A stretch of 42,047 nucleotides of DNA from Chlamydiota bacterium (lineage in GTDB: Bacteria; Auribacterota; Tritonobacteria; UBA1439), in assembly GCA_012729785.1 (NCBI GenBank), contig JAAYCL010000045.1, positions 1 to 42,047 of the forward strand. Reading direction: 5' to 3'. Below the pieces are notes generated by a model, which saw only the letters and a program-made list of their open reading frames with translations, searched no databases and was not told where the DNA came from. How positions within the stretch are numbered: the first letter of the stretch is position 1; each line of letters starts with the position of its first letter. The position numbers and the translations under genes are program-made. Positions 24,242 through 32,412 of the stretch are shown here, one piece after another.

Positions 24242-25528
24242 GTGAAGATCGTATTCATCGAACCACGCTCGTCGGGGGCGAACGTCTACAGCAAGATCCC
24301 GATGCCGCTCCTGGGCCCCGTCTACCTCGGGACGATACTCCGTGACCGCGGCCACGAGGTCGTGATCCACCACGAGGATTTCCACGCCCCGGACTATTCC
24401 CGCCTCGACGCGGACCTGGTCTGCATCTCCATCCTCACCGCCACCGCCCCGCGAGGCTACGAGATCGCGGACAGCTTCCCGCGCGAGAAGGTGATCATCG
24501 GCGGGGTCCACGCGAGTCTGATGCCCGAGGAGGCGCTTCTCCACGCGCGGCAGGTCGTCGTCGGCGAGGCGGAGGAGGTGATCGCCGACATCGTCGAGGG
24601 GAAGAACCGGGAGCCGATCGTCCGCGGGAGGCCGGTGGAAAACCTCGATGCGCTGCCGTTCCCCGACTTCACCCTCGTGAACGGATTCAGATCCAGGATA
24701 CCCATCGTCCCCGTCTCGACCTCGCGAGGGTGCCCCTTCGACTGCAGCTTCTGTTCCGTGACGAAGATCTTCGGCCGGCGCTACCGGTTCCGGAGCGCGG
24801 GAAACGTGATGGCGGAGCTCACGGCCCGCGGGAAGCAGAAGTACTTCTTCTGCGACGACAACTTCACCGCGAACCCCGCGCGCACGCGGACCCTGCTGAC
24901 GATGATCGAGGAGGCGGGGATCAGGGGTTGGATCTGCCAGATCCGGTGCGAGGTCGCGCGCGACAAGGAACTCCTGGACGCGATGGCGCGCGCCGGCTGC
25001 AGGATCGTCTGCATCGGGTTCGAATCGGTGAACCAGAAGACGCTCAGCTCATACGGGAAACGCCAGTCCGTGAGCCAGATCGTGCACGCGATCCGCTCGA
25101 TCCACCGGAAGGGGATCCTGATCCACGGGATGTTCGTGCTCGGGGGGGAAGACGACAACGCAAAGACCGTCTGGGACACGGTCCGCTTCGCGCTCCGCGA
25201 AAAGCTCGACACGCTCCAGATCTCGATCCTCACCCCGTTCCCGGGGACGCGCGTCTACGAGCTGCTGGAGGCGCAGAAGAGGATCTTCACGAAGGACTGG
25301 ACGCTCTACGACGGGCATCACATCGTCTTCACCCCGAAGCTCCTCTCGGCAAAGGAGCTCCAGGTGGCCGTGCTGAAGGCCTACATGCGGTACTACTCGC
25401 TCACCAGGACGTTCTTCTCCCTGCTGAGGTGCAGGTTCCGCGACGTCTTCTTCCGCTTCATGGGCTTCATGATCCTGCGCAAGTGGCGCGCGCACAACCG
25501 CAGGATGTCCTGGATCGCCGACGCATGA
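24242..25528 (+). CDS. B12-binding-type radical SAM protein
   Basis: 428 residues. An N-terminal cobalamin-binding-like Rossmann domain (about 1-130: PMPLLGPVYLGTILRDRGHE, IIGGVHASLMPEEAL, VVGEAEEVIADIV) precedes a radical SAM core with the 4Fe-4S motif CPFDCSFC (Cys164, Cys168, Cys171). The rest of the barrel includes KYFFCDDNFTANPARTRTLL, IGFESVNQKTLSSYGK and LTPFPGTRVYELLEAQ. The DxHxxG-type His of classical B12 proteins is not obvious, so cobalamin use is uncertain. Relatives (HpnJ/BchE type) act on lipids, tetrapyrroles or hopanoids. The start is GTG at 24242. The gene diverges from the exporter operon; a shared pathway is possible but unproven. Confidence 0.9.
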   Translation: MKIVFIEPRSSGANVYSKIPMPLLGPVYLGTILRDRGHEVVIHHEDFHAPDYSRLDADLVCISILTATAPRGYEIADSFPREKVIIGGVHASLMPEEALLHARQVVVGEAEEVIADIVEGKNREPIVRGRPVENLDALPFPDFTLVNGFRSRIPIVPVSTSRGCPFDCSFCSVTKIFGRRYRFRSAGNVMAELTARGKQKYFFCDDNFTANPARTRTLLTMIEEAGIRGWICQIRCEVARDKELLDAMARAGCRIVCIGFESVNQKTLSSYGKRQSVSQIVHAIRSIHRKGILIHGMFVLGGEDDNAKTVWDTVRFALREKLDTLQISILTPFPGTRVYELLEAQKRIFTKDWTLYDGHHIVFTPKLLSAKELQVAVLKAYMRYYSLTRTFFSLLRCRFRDVFFRFMGFMILRKWRAHNRRMSWIADA

Positions 25529-25543
25529 CGGCGTCCCCACCCT

Positions 25544-25849
25544 CTACTTGTGCTTGTGCTTCGGGGCGTCGTGGTGCTTCGAGCCGCTTTGGTGCTTCGG
25601 GGCATCGTGGTGCTTCGGGGCGTCGTGATGCTTCGGGGCATCGTGGTGCTTCGAGCCGCTTTGATGCTTCGGGGCGTCCTTGTGTTTGACCTCCCTGTCC
25701 CGGTAGATGATCTTCTCCCGCTCGATCACCCTCTCCCGCCGCGGATACTCGTACTCGCGGATGACCTCCCTGTCGCCCATTCCCCAGACGGGGCCGGCGA
25801 GGGCGATCGCCGCCGCGCACACGGCGCACATACGACAAACGGTTTTCAT
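25544..25849 (-). CDS. Small secreted His/Lys-rich repeat protein
   Basis: 101 residues, no family recognised. A signal peptide (MKTVCRMCAVCAAAIALAG, cleavage near VWG) leads to an Arg/Glu-rich charged segment (REYEYPRRERVIEREKIIYR). A tail of about 50 residues follows, made of the hexad HHDAPK alternating with QSGSKH, giving about 15 His and 13 Lys. At DNA level this is seven or so 18-bp units (about 25557-25684). Clustered His suggests metal binding, and excess positive charge suggests binding to anionic polymers; both are inference. The ATG at 25849 follows GAGGAGG, so the gene is probably expressed. It converges on the radical SAM gene with 15 bp between the stops. Confidence 0.72.
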   Translation of the reverse strand: MKTVCRMCAVCAAAIALAGPVWGMGDREVIREYEYPRRERVIEREKIIYRDREVKHKDAPKHQSGSKHHDAPKHHDAPKHHDAPKHQSGSKHHDAPKHKHK

Positions 25850-25866
25850 CTGCCTCCTCGCGGTAC

Positions 25867-25896
25867 GAGGCCCGCAGCGGTGCGCCGCGGGCCTCG
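25867..25896 (-). terminator. Hairpin downstream of tmRNA
   Basis: Ten-base perfect arms CGAGGCCCGC (25867-25876) and GCGGGCCTCG (25887-25896) around an 11-nt loop, 13 nt past the tmRNA 3' end. There is no T-tract, so termination may be imperfect and transcription could continue into the His-rich gene. Confidence 0.4.
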
Positions 25897-25908
25897 GATG
25901 GAAAAGAA

Positions 25909-26266
25909 TGGTGGAGGTGGCGGGAATCGAACCCGCGTCCTGATGGACACACGCGACAGCATCTACGTGCGTAGCCCCTGCTTTGAATTCGCCGCCCTGG
26001 CCTCCCGAAGGGGCCGGATGCCCGGGCCGCTATCCCCTGCAGAACGATGGGCACGACCCCCAGGGAACAAGGTCCGTGTCCAGCCTGCTTCCGGCGTCCT
26101 TCCCGTCACCGCAGGCGGGTTTCAGGAGGACGTGACCGCGTGATTTACGCGGCCAGTGCTAACTGCTCGTTCGCAGTTATGATTGTGCCAGGTGTTTTAA
26201 GAGGCCTCCTGACAACCTCTGCACGCAGCTGAAGCACACGTACACCAGTCGAAACCGATCACCCCC
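25909..26266 (-). ncRNA. ssrA: Transfer-messenger RNA (tmRNA)
   Basis: A one-piece tmRNA of about 358 nt. The 5' end GGGGGTGATCGGTTTCGAC pairs with the 3' end CACCTCC, followed by A and an encoded CCA (25911-25909). The T-arm carries GGTTCGATTCC. The tag reading frame (26174-26145) is GCG AAC GAG CAG TTA then GCA CTG GCC GCG TAA, giving ANEQLALAA. The RNA rescues stalled ribosomes with SmpB and marks the product for proteolysis; the LAA end is the usual ClpXP signal. A promoter lies 20 bp upstream, so a short 5' leader must be trimmed, presumably by RNase P. Confidence 0.96.
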
Positions 26267-26286
26267 CTTTCGTTGGTCCGAAATAT

Positions 26287-26315
26287 AGTATATCCCACCC
26301 GCCTCCCGGAATCAA
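26287..26315 (-). promoter_or_regulatory. tmRNA promoter
   Basis: On the minus strand, TTGATT (26315-26310) and TATACT (26292-26287) are 17 bp apart. The start would fall near 26280, about 14 nt before the mature 5' end. Confidence 0.6.
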
Positions 26316-26377
26316 GCCCCGGGGGGCGTCCCCGGGCCCGCTTGAGGCGGAGCCGCCGCATCGTTCACGCCCTTTCG

Positions 26378-26797
26378 TCACTCCCCCATCACCTGCACCA
26401 CTAGCCTTCGCCTGCGCGGCCGATTGTCGAACTCCGCCAGCACAATCTGCTGCCATCTCCCCAACGTCAGTTCGCCTCCCTCGAACGGCACGACAAGCGA
26501 GGGCCCCTGCAGCGCCGCGCGCAGATGGCTGAAACCGTTCGCGTCCCCCCACGTCTCGTCATGCGCGTAACGCCTGTTGCGGGGAACCAGCCTCGCGTAG
26601 AGTTCCGTGATATCCTGGACCATCCCGGGTTCGTACTCGAATGTCGTGACCGCGGCGGTGGACCCCGCGACAAAGACCGTGACGATCCCCGTCTTCAGCT
26701 TCGTCGCCTCGAGGATCCGCGCGACCTCCCCCGTGATATCGCGCAGGTCCCCGTCCCCCTTCGTCTCGATCTCGATCTTCCCGTTCACAATCCTCAT
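26378..26797 (-). CDS. YjbQ/UPF0047 family protein
   Basis: 139 residues, the usual full length. The family signature is clear: AGSTAAVTTFEYEPGMVQDI, HDETWGDANGFSHLRAALQG and GELTLGRWQQIVLAEFDNRP. Members are trimers with a conserved His/metal pocket; some have weak thiamine-phosphate synthase activity, but the physiological role is unsettled. The start at 26797 is preceded by AAGGGGGGACG. That ribosome site abuts the end of the inverted repeat at 26808, so the repeat marks the upstream border of the gene. It follows sir2 on the same strand. Confidence 0.9.
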   Translation of the reverse strand: MRIVNGKIEIETKGDGDLRDITGEVARILEATKLKTGIVTVFVAGSTAAVTTFEYEPGMVQDITELYARLVPRNRRYAHDETWGDANGFSHLRAALQGPSLVVPFEGGELTLGRWQQIVLAEFDNRPRRRRLVVQVMGE

Positions 26798-26807
26798 CGT
26801 CCCCCCT

Positions 26808-26869
26808 TGGGGTCAGGTCCTTATTTATTATATTGCCGGACTAAAATAATAAATAAGGACCTGACCCCA
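26808..26869. repeat. Perfect 24-bp inverted repeat (MITE/REP-like)
   Basis: Arms at 26808-26831 and 26846-26869 are perfectly complementary, beginning TGGGGTCAGGTCC followed by an AT-rich half (TTATTTATTA), around a 14-nt loop. GGGGTCAGGTCC palindromes of this kind are dispersed in many genomes, often together with REP-associated (Y1) transposases; none is present here. The stop codon of the Sir2 gene (26841-26843) lies in the loop, and its last codons are in one arm. The transcript would form a very strong hairpin between sir2 and yjbQ. Confidence 0.9.
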
Positions 26870-27611
26870 TTGCTGAAAGGAGCGCCGGGAGCACCTCGCC
26901 CGATCGGCCGCGGATGGCCCAGTCGACCGCATGCGTCGCCGGCGTCGGATCCCGGTTGATCTCGACCGTTTTGGCGCCGCGAGCGAGCGCAATCTCCATG
27001 AAGCCCGCCGCGGGCTGGACGACGGCGCTCGTCCCCACGGAGAAGAAGAGGTCGCAGGAGCGAAGCGCTGTATCTGCCGCCTCGACCGCCTCCTCCGGCA
27101 GCCGCTCGCCGAACCAGACCACCGCGGGGCGCCGCACCCCTCCGCATTCGCACCGGGGGGGGTAGCGGTTGAACGCCCCTTCCCGCTCCTCGCGCTCCAT
27201 CCCGCAGCGCAGGCAGCGCCACCGCCGTATCGAGCCGTGGAGTTCGACGACGCGCCGGCTCCCCGCCGCCTGGTGCAGGCCGTCGACGTTCTGGGTCAAA
27301 AGCGCGAACCGCCCCCCCCGCTCCTCGATCAGCCGTTCCATTCCCGCCAGCGCCGCGTGACCGGGATTCGGACGGCACGAGGCGCATTGCAGGCGCCGTT
27401 CGTCGTACCAACGCGACACGACACGCGGACGCCTCGCGAACGCCTCGGGCGTGGCGAGCTCCATCGGGTCGAACTTTTCCCAGAGCCCCTCCATCGCGTC
27501 GCGGAAGGTGGGGATCCCGCTCTCCGCCGAGACGCCGGCGCCCGTAAGAACGACGACGGACGCCGCCTCCCGGAGCGCCGCCGCGACCGCGTCGAGCGTT
27601 TTCCCGCCCAT
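26841..27611 (-). CDS. Sir2-family NAD-dependent protein deacylase
   Basis: 256 residues, a bacterial CobB-type sirtuin that removes acyl groups from lysines using NAD. Motifs: [14 protein letters not shown] (24-37), TQNVDGLH (106-113), catalytic His125 (ELHGSIR), Zn ligands Cys133, Cys136, Cys154 and Cys156, then [13 protein letters not shown] and VEINRDPTP. The Met at 27611 matches the family N-terminus and has GGGGA upstream. A Met at 27656 overlaps the stop of the hydrolase gene and would add 15 residues. The C-terminus MGSGPYLLF is encoded by the inverted repeat at 26808-26869, so the original end has been replaced or extended. Confidence 0.93.
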   Translation of the reverse strand: MGGKTLDAVAAALREAASVVVLTGAGVSAESGIPTFRDAMEGLWEKFDPMELATPEAFARRPRVVSRWYDERRLQCASCRPNPGHAALAGMERLIEERGGRFALLTQNVDGLHQAAGSRRVVELHGSIRRWRCLRCGMEREEREGAFNRYPPRCECGGVRRPAVVWFGERLPEEAVEAADTALRSCDLFFSVGTSAVVQPAAGFMEIALARGAKTVEINRDPTPATHAVDWAIRGRSGEVLPALLSAMGSGPYLLF

Positions 27612-27652
27612 CGGCAGATCCCCGCGCGCACGGCCGCCGCGCCCCGCCCCCC

Positions 27653-28717
27653 TCATTTGGGAAACGGCCGCTCCTCCCCGCGGGCGGCCGCCTTGACCCA
27701 CGCGGCAATCCGGTCGAGCACGGGCCCCTCGACCGTCCTCCGGCGCTGGAGGTACTCCTCGGGGGTGCTCATCCCCTCCCCCGAGACGAACAGGTGATTG
27801 CACTCAGGGTACCAATCGAACTGCGCGTTCTGCCGCCCCTCGAGCGCCTTCTTCCACCTATCGAAATCCGCGGCGGTCACGTGGTAATCCCTCCCGCCCT
27901 GGAGGACCAGGATCGGGATATTCAATCTCCTCGCCTCCCTCGGGGGATCGTAGCCGCGGAGACCGAGCCAGTATGAGGCGGGGAGCCCCTGGGGCAGGTC
28001 GGCGGAAGAGGTCGTATCCGAGAGCGATGCGTCCTTCACCTTCGCGACCTGCTCCCGGAGCCCCTCCAACGCGGCTCTGTCGCCCGGTGACGGGTCATCC
28101 CCCCCCAGGGAGAGAAGGTACTCCGCGCGGGAGAGCAGCACCTCCTCGATCGGCCTGCTCGCGCCCGCGAAGACGATAATCCCCGCGACCTTCTCGTCGC
28201 GCGCGGCGATCCTCGGGGCGAGCGTCCCCCCGAAACAGTGCCCGAGCAGGTATATCTTCTTCGGGTCGATCCCGGGCGTTTCGCGCAGGAGCTTCACCGC
28301 CGCGAGGGCGTCATCCACCGTTTCCTCATCCGCGGTGAGACGTTCCCGGTCGATCGTGCGCCGGTGCTCCTTCGTCCTCTTCTCGTAGCGGAGGACCGCG
28401 ATGCCCCGCGAGGCGAGCCCCCACGCGAGGTCGCGAAACGGCCTGTTGGGACCGAAGCTTTCGTCGCGGTTGTGCGGCCCCCACCCGTGCACGAGCACCA
28501 CGGCGCAGCACGGCTCCTCCTTCGCGGGGAGGGTGAGCGTCCCGGGAAGGGCCCACTGCCCCGCCCCGACCGTCACCTCCTTCTCGCGGAACAAGGCGGG
28601 CATCGAAATCGAACGCTCCGCCGCGGTCGGAGACGCGTTTGGCTTCGGCTGCTGCGCCTGCAACGGCGCGCTGCAGAGGAGGGAGACGCACAGCAGACGC
28701 ATCATCGGTCGTTTCAT
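27653..28717 (-). CDS. Secreted alpha/beta hydrolase with Cys nucleophile
   Basis: 354 residues. The signal peptide ends near LQAQQ. The alpha/beta-hydrolase core shows VVLVHGWGPHNRDESFGPNR (oxyanion region), the nucleophile elbow LLGHCFGGTLAP (Cys161), an acid in LVLQGGRDYHV and the His in CNHLFVSGEG. Homologues of this secreted peptidase/esterase-like group normally have Ser in GHSxGG; Cys is known from dienelactone hydrolases (GxCxGG). The change may alter substrate class or activity. A cap region lies between about 185 and 265. The substrate is unknown. It probably shares a transcript with sir2 downstream. Confidence 0.85.
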   Translation of the reverse strand: MKRPMMRLLCVSLLCSAPLQAQQPKPNASPTAAERSISMPALFREKEVTVGAGQWALPGTLTLPAKEEPCCAVVLVHGWGPHNRDESFGPNRPFRDLAWGLASRGIAVLRYEKRTKEHRRTIDRERLTADEETVDDALAAVKLLRETPGIDPKKIYLLGHCFGGTLAPRIAARDEKVAGIIVFAGASRPIEEVLLSRAEYLLSLGGDDPSPGDRAALEGLREQVAKVKDASLSDTTSSADLPQGLPASYWLGLRGYDPPREARRLNIPILVLQGGRDYHVTAADFDRWKKALEGRQNAQFDWYPECNHLFVSGEGMSTPEEYLQRRRTVEGPVLDRIAAWVKAAARGEERPFPK

Positions 28718-28780
28718 GCTCGATGCCTCCGGTATCCGCCCGCCGCGATCAGGCCCGCCGGCGGGGGGCGAACCGTGCGG

Positions 28781-29902
28781 TCACACCCAGCGTTTGAAAT
28801 AAAACGGGCTCGCCGTGTCCTCGTTCAGGCGCGCGAGCACCTCGATGAACCAGAGATCGAGCGCCGCCTCGTGGAGGTCGAGCCGGGGAAACGGGTTGTG
28901 TGAGTCGCCCGCGAGCGCGCGGCCGACCCTGTCGAGCGCGGCGAGGGCGAGCTCGGGCGGATCGACCCGCCGCACTCCCTCGCGCCGCATCAGGGCGTCG
29001 AAGAGGCGCGGCATCAGGATCCCCCCGGGGACGAGGGAGAGGGCGCGCGTCTGCATCACCGGCAAAAACAGGTCGACGGCGATCTTGTTCGTCCCGATCG
29101 CCGCGCGCGTCGCCTCCCGGAGTATCTCCTTGGGGATGTAGAGACTCGTCGAGTAGGGCCCCTGGCGGCCGTAGTCGGGGCTCGCGGGATCGCGGCTGGT
29201 GCGGTCGAGGCTTCCCCGCCAGTCGCAGAACAGCGTCGCCTCGACGCCCACCCCCGCCCGCTCAAGCGCCGCGGGGAACCCGGCGGCGAGACGCCCCATC
29301 GGCCCGTGCGTCGCCTCGATCGCCCTTTCATCGAGAGGAAGGAGCCGCCACTGAAAAAGCCCCTCCTCGTCGATGTCCTTCACGTACACGGGAGGGGAAC
29401 CGGGCATGAGTCCAGAGTGCGCCGCCGCGACGGCGTTCAGGTAGACGACCCGCGACGCCCCCGCCTCGCGGAGCGCCGCGACTATCCGCTCGAACTTCTT
29501 CCCCTCCACGGCGAGCCCGTAGTTGATCCAGTGGAAACGCGTCCCCATCCCGGCTCGCGCCGCCGCCTCCGCTGTCAGGATTCCCGTCTCGTAGGCGATC
29601 GACCGGGACGGGTCCCGCGAGACGATCGTGAGGCTCCCCTCCTCGCCGAGACGCTCCAAGAGCGCCTGCGCGACGCAGCCGCCGAACCCGGAGCCGGTGC
29701 CGCCGGCGACAAGAAAATGGCGTCCGCGGACCCAGTCGAGACGGAATCCGGAACAGGCGGCCTGCGCCGCCCGTATCTGCTCGAGGATCTTCGCCGCCTC
29801 CGCGGGGTAAACCGCCGCCTCCTCCTGCGTCGGCATGTCGATCGAAGGGCTGCCGGGTTTCACCCGGAGCCCGGGCTGGGGAATCGCGAACGGACTCGTC
29901 AT
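28781..29902 (-). CDS. Rossmann-fold oxidoreductase, FabV-like
   Basis: 373 residues. The nucleotide-binding motif GRHFLVAGGTGSGFGG (about 61-75) and SLTIVSRDPSRSIAYETG indicate an NAD(P)-dependent SDR-like enzyme. Length and the later pattern (RVVYLNAVAAAHSG, PLDERAIEATHGPMGRLAAG, GPYSTSLYIPKEILREATR) recall the trans-2-enoyl-CoA/ACP reductase FabV. However, the FabV Y-x8-K active site is not clear: Tyr250 and Lys258 are spaced Y-x7-K. The assignment is by recalled similarity only, and another SDR-type family is possible. ATG at 29902 follows GAGGAG. Confidence 0.5.
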   Translation of the reverse strand: MTSPFAIPQPGLRVKPGSPSIDMPTQEEAAVYPAEAAKILEQIRAAQAACSGFRLDWVRGRHFLVAGGTGSGFGGCVAQALLERLGEEGSLTIVSRDPSRSIAYETGILTAEAAARAGMGTRFHWINYGLAVEGKKFERIVAALREAGASRVVYLNAVAAAHSGLMPGSPPVYVKDIDEEGLFQWRLLPLDERAIEATHGPMGRLAAGFPAALERAGVGVEATLFCDWRGSLDRTSRDPASPDYGRQGPYSTSLYIPKEILREATRAAIGTNKIAVDLFLPVMQTRALSLVPGGILMPRLFDALMRREGVRRVDPPELALAALDRVGRALAGDSHNPFPRLDLHEAALDLWFIEVLARLNEDTASPFYFKRWV

Positions 29903-29965
29903 CACGCTCCTCGCTTTCGCATGGATCACGGCCCTGTCCGGCCGACTCTGTTCGCCCTTGACGCA

Positions 29966-30364
29966 CTACGCTCCGCGGGAAACGCCCCGGCGCCTCGCCC
30001 GCATCATCCCGTTGCGAAGATTCCCGGGCGAAAGATTGTGCACAGTTCCCGGCCCGTGCTCGAACAGGCGACGGAACCGCGCGTCCCGCGCGATTCCACA
30101 AACACGGCGTCCGGGTGCCGCATCGCCCCCCCACGGCACCGCGACGAGGAGGCGCCGGATGAGCCTTTCGGCCGCGAGCGCCTTGTCGGCCTCGCGTGGG
30201 GCGAGGATGAGAAGACGGTCCTTCGCCCCGATCGGGCGGAGGGCGCCGGGCGCCGGGGGCACCGGTGCGGGCTGCCGGATTTGGAGGAGGATGCACACGG
30301 CGACGGCCGCCGCGGGCCCGATGCCCGCCGCGACCCACCGGACGCGCGGCCCCCTGGCGATCAT
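29966..30364 (-). CDS. Membrane-anchored protein resembling a degenerate PIG-L deacetylase start
   Basis: 132 residues. One membrane helix (WVAAGIGPAAAVAVCILLQI) and a Pro-rich linker precede KDRLLILAPREADKALAAER followed by LIRRLL. This recalls the PIG-L/LmbE N-terminus, DR.L.LAPHPDDEALA.G.LIRR, but the metal-binding HPDDE has become READK, and nothing after it matches the family. The remaining 65 residues are Arg-rich and look like out-of-frame sequence. A strong ribosome site (GGAGGAGG) precedes the ATG at 30364. It is either a truncated, inactive remnant or an unrelated small protein. Confidence 0.4.
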   Translation of the reverse strand: MIARGPRVRWVAAGIGPAAAVAVCILLQIRQPAPVPPAPGALRPIGAKDRLLILAPREADKALAAERLIRRLLVAVPWGGDAAPGRRVCGIARDARFRRLFEHGPGTVHNLSPGNLRNGMMRARRRGVSRGA

Positions 30365-30493
30365 CGCATCCTCCTCCCGAGCGCGTGCACGATGATACCC
30401 CGCGCGCGGCGCCCGTGTCCACCCCCAACGCCCGCACGCATCCGCACCGCCGCCGCGAGGGGCGCCGCGGACGGGGGCGTACCGTCGACCCCC

Positions 30494-31333
30494 TCAGGCG
30501 ATCGACCAGCGTGCGCCCCGCTGCGCCACCAGGCCGTCGCGCCTGAGCCCTCCGAGGATTTTTTTCACCCGCGGAACGTCCTCGCCGAGGCGGACGGCGA
30601 GGAGGCGCGCGACCGCCGCCCCCTCCGCCAGCATCAGGCGGAGCAGACGCCCCCGCAGTTCCCGGTCGGATCCCGCGAAGGGTGGCTGCCCCCGGTGGTG
30701 CGCGCTCCGCCGCGCCGGGTTGCCGTGCCGTCTCTTGAGCATCGCCCCGTAGTCCATGAGGGCGTTGTACCATTCCCGCGGGTTCCGCCTGTCGAGCGTT
30801 TGCCTGACGAGGGGCAGCAGCTCGCGGTCGGCCACGGTCCGCCGCGCCGGAAAGAATTCGTGTATGAACGCCGCCCTGATATTCGTCTCCACGAACACGA
30901 CGGGGGCGTTGAAGGCGAACGCCGCGATCGAGGCGGCGGTCGCCCGCCCGATCCCGGGGAGGAGGCGCAACTCCTCCGGGGAAGGCGGCAGCGCGCCGCC
31001 GGGCCCCGCGACGATGCGCGCGGCGGTCTCCTTCAGGGCGAGGGCGCGCCGGTTGTACCCGAGACCGCTCCAGGCCGCGAGCAGCCGCCGCAGAGGGGCG
31101 CGCGCGAGCGAGGGGAAGTCGGGAAAGGAGGCAATGAAGCCGGGGAACCTCTCCGCGACGCGGTCGACCTGCGTCTGCTGAAGCATCACCTCCGACACGA
31201 GCACCCGATACGGGAGGGGCGCGTCGCGCCAGGGGAACAGACGCCCATGCCGCGCGTAGTGGCGGCGGACGCGCCGCCTGAAGGCGCGTACCTGGGCCGG
31301 GGAAAGGCCCCGCATCTTCGTCGCCACCATCAC
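30494..31333 (-). CDS. mutY: MutY-like adenine DNA glycosylase without FeS cluster
   Basis: 279 residues with the HhH-GPD fold. MutY hallmarks are present: [20 protein letters not shown] followed by QTQVDRV (catalytic Glu48), [17 protein letters not shown] and the hairpin [12 protein letters not shown] (124-135). The position of the conserved catalytic Asp reads [12 protein letters not shown] (Glu149). The four-Cys iron-sulfur loop is absent; the whole protein has no cysteine. The NUDIX-like C-terminal domain of long MutY is also missing, and the last 60 residues look like a winged-helix ([20 protein letters not shown]). It should remove adenine opposite 8-oxoG, if active. The start overlaps the stop of the alcohol dehydrogenase gene (ATGA). 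Confidence 0.82.
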   Translation of the reverse strand: MMVATKMRGLSPAQVRAFRRRVRRHYARHGRLFPWRDAPLPYRVLVSEVMLQQTQVDRVAERFPGFIASFPDFPSLARAPLRRLLAAWSGLGYNRRALALKETAARIVAGPGGALPPSPEELRLLPGIGRATAASIAAFAFNAPVVFVETNIRAAFIHEFFPARRTVADRELLPLVRQTLDRRNPREWYNALMDYGAMLKRRHGNPARRSAHHRGQPPFAGSDRELRGRLLRLMLAEGAAVARLLAVRLGEDVPRVKKILGGLRRDGLVAQRGARWSIA

Positions 31334-32358
31334 GCACCCGGGGTGAGGACGATCCGGCCGCGCACCTCCCCGCGACGGAGACGGCCGAAGATATCGTTCA
31401 CGGCCTCGATCGGCGCGGTCTCGACGGCGCAGCGCACCTTCCCCTCCGCGGCGAACCTGAGGGCCTCACGCAGGTCCTTCCGCGTACCCACGATCGATCC
31501 CCTGACCGTGAGGCGCTTCAGCACGATATCGAAGATCGGGAGCGGGAACTCGCCCGGGGGCAACCCCACGAGCACGCAGGTCCCGCCCTTCCTGAGCATC
31601 CCCACCCCCTGGCGGAACGCCGGCGGCGACACGGCGGTGATGAGCACCCCGTGCGCCCCTCCGGTCAGCGCCTGGATCTCCTCAACCGCCTCCCCGCGCC
31701 GCGCGTCGACGGCGACCTCGGCCCCGAGTTCCCGTGCGAGGGCGAGCTTCTCGTCCGCGATATCCACCGCCGCCACGTGCAACCCCATTGCCCGCGCGTA
31801 CTGGACCGCGAGGTGGCCGAGGCCGCCGATGCCCGATATCACGACCCACTCCCCCGGCCGCGCCTCCGTCTCCTTGAGCCCCTTGTAGGTCGTCACCCCC
31901 GCGCAGAGGATCGGCGCGGCCTGGACGAGATCGAGCGCCGTCGGCAGGGGGCACGCGTAGGCCGCGGGGGCGACAAGGTACTCCGCGTAGGCGCCGTTGA
32001 CGGAGTAGCCGGTGTTCTTTTGAGACTCGCAGAGCGTCTCCCAGCCGGTCAGGCAGTAGTCGCACGCCCCGCAGGCGCGGTAAAGCCAGGGGACGCCGAC
32101 CCGCGTGCCGACCGACGGACACTTCACCCCGTGCCCGAGCGCGGCCACGGTCCCCGTCCCCTCGTGCCCCGGGATGAACGGGAGCGACGGCTTCACCGGC
32201 CAGTCCCCGTCGGCGGCGTGCAAATCCGTGTGGCAGACCCCGCTCGCGACGACACGGATGAGCAGCTCCCCCGGCCCCGGCGAGGGAACCGGGACCTCCT
32301 CGATCGAGAGCGGCTTCCCGAACTCGCGCACCAGCGCCGCCCGCATGGTTTTCTTCAT
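31330..32358 (-). CDS. adhP: Zinc-dependent alcohol dehydrogenase
   Basis: 342 residues, class of AdhP/bacterial medium-chain alcohol dehydrogenases converting alcohols and aldehydes with NAD. Catalytic zinc ligands are Cys42 (SGVCHTDLH), His65-Glu66 (PGHEGTG) and Cys152. The structural zinc is held by Cys96, Cys99, Cys102 and Cys110 ([15 protein letters not shown]). The cofactor motif is [13 protein letters not shown], with the acidic residue for NAD in AVDIADEKL. The ATG at 32358 has GGGGGAA upstream; Met5 is an alternative. It is translationally coupled to the mutY gene. Confidence 0.94.
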   Translation of the reverse strand: MKKTMRAALVREFGKPLSIEEVPVPSPGPGELLIRVVASGVCHTDLHAADGDWPVKPSLPFIPGHEGTGTVAALGHGVKCPSVGTRVGVPWLYRACGACDYCLTGWETLCESQKNTGYSVNGAYAEYLVAPAAYACPLPTALDLVQAAPILCAGVTTYKGLKETEARPGEWVVISGIGGLGHLAVQYARAMGLHVAAVDIADEKLALARELGAEVAVDARRGEAVEEIQALTGGAHGVLITAVSPPAFRQGVGMLRKGGTCVLVGLPPGEFPLPIFDIVLKRLTVRGSIVGTRKDLREALRFAAEGKVRCAVETAPIEAVNDIFGRLRRGEVRGRIVLTPGA

Positions 32359-32412
32359 CCGTTCCCCCCTGTCCCACGCGGCGGCAGTGCGCCGCGGGCA
32401 AACTTCCGTCGG

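Noticed and set aside
25557-25684. CRISPR-like array
   Set aside because: The 18-bp units are contiguous without spacers and stay in frame inside a signal-peptide-bearing protein gene.
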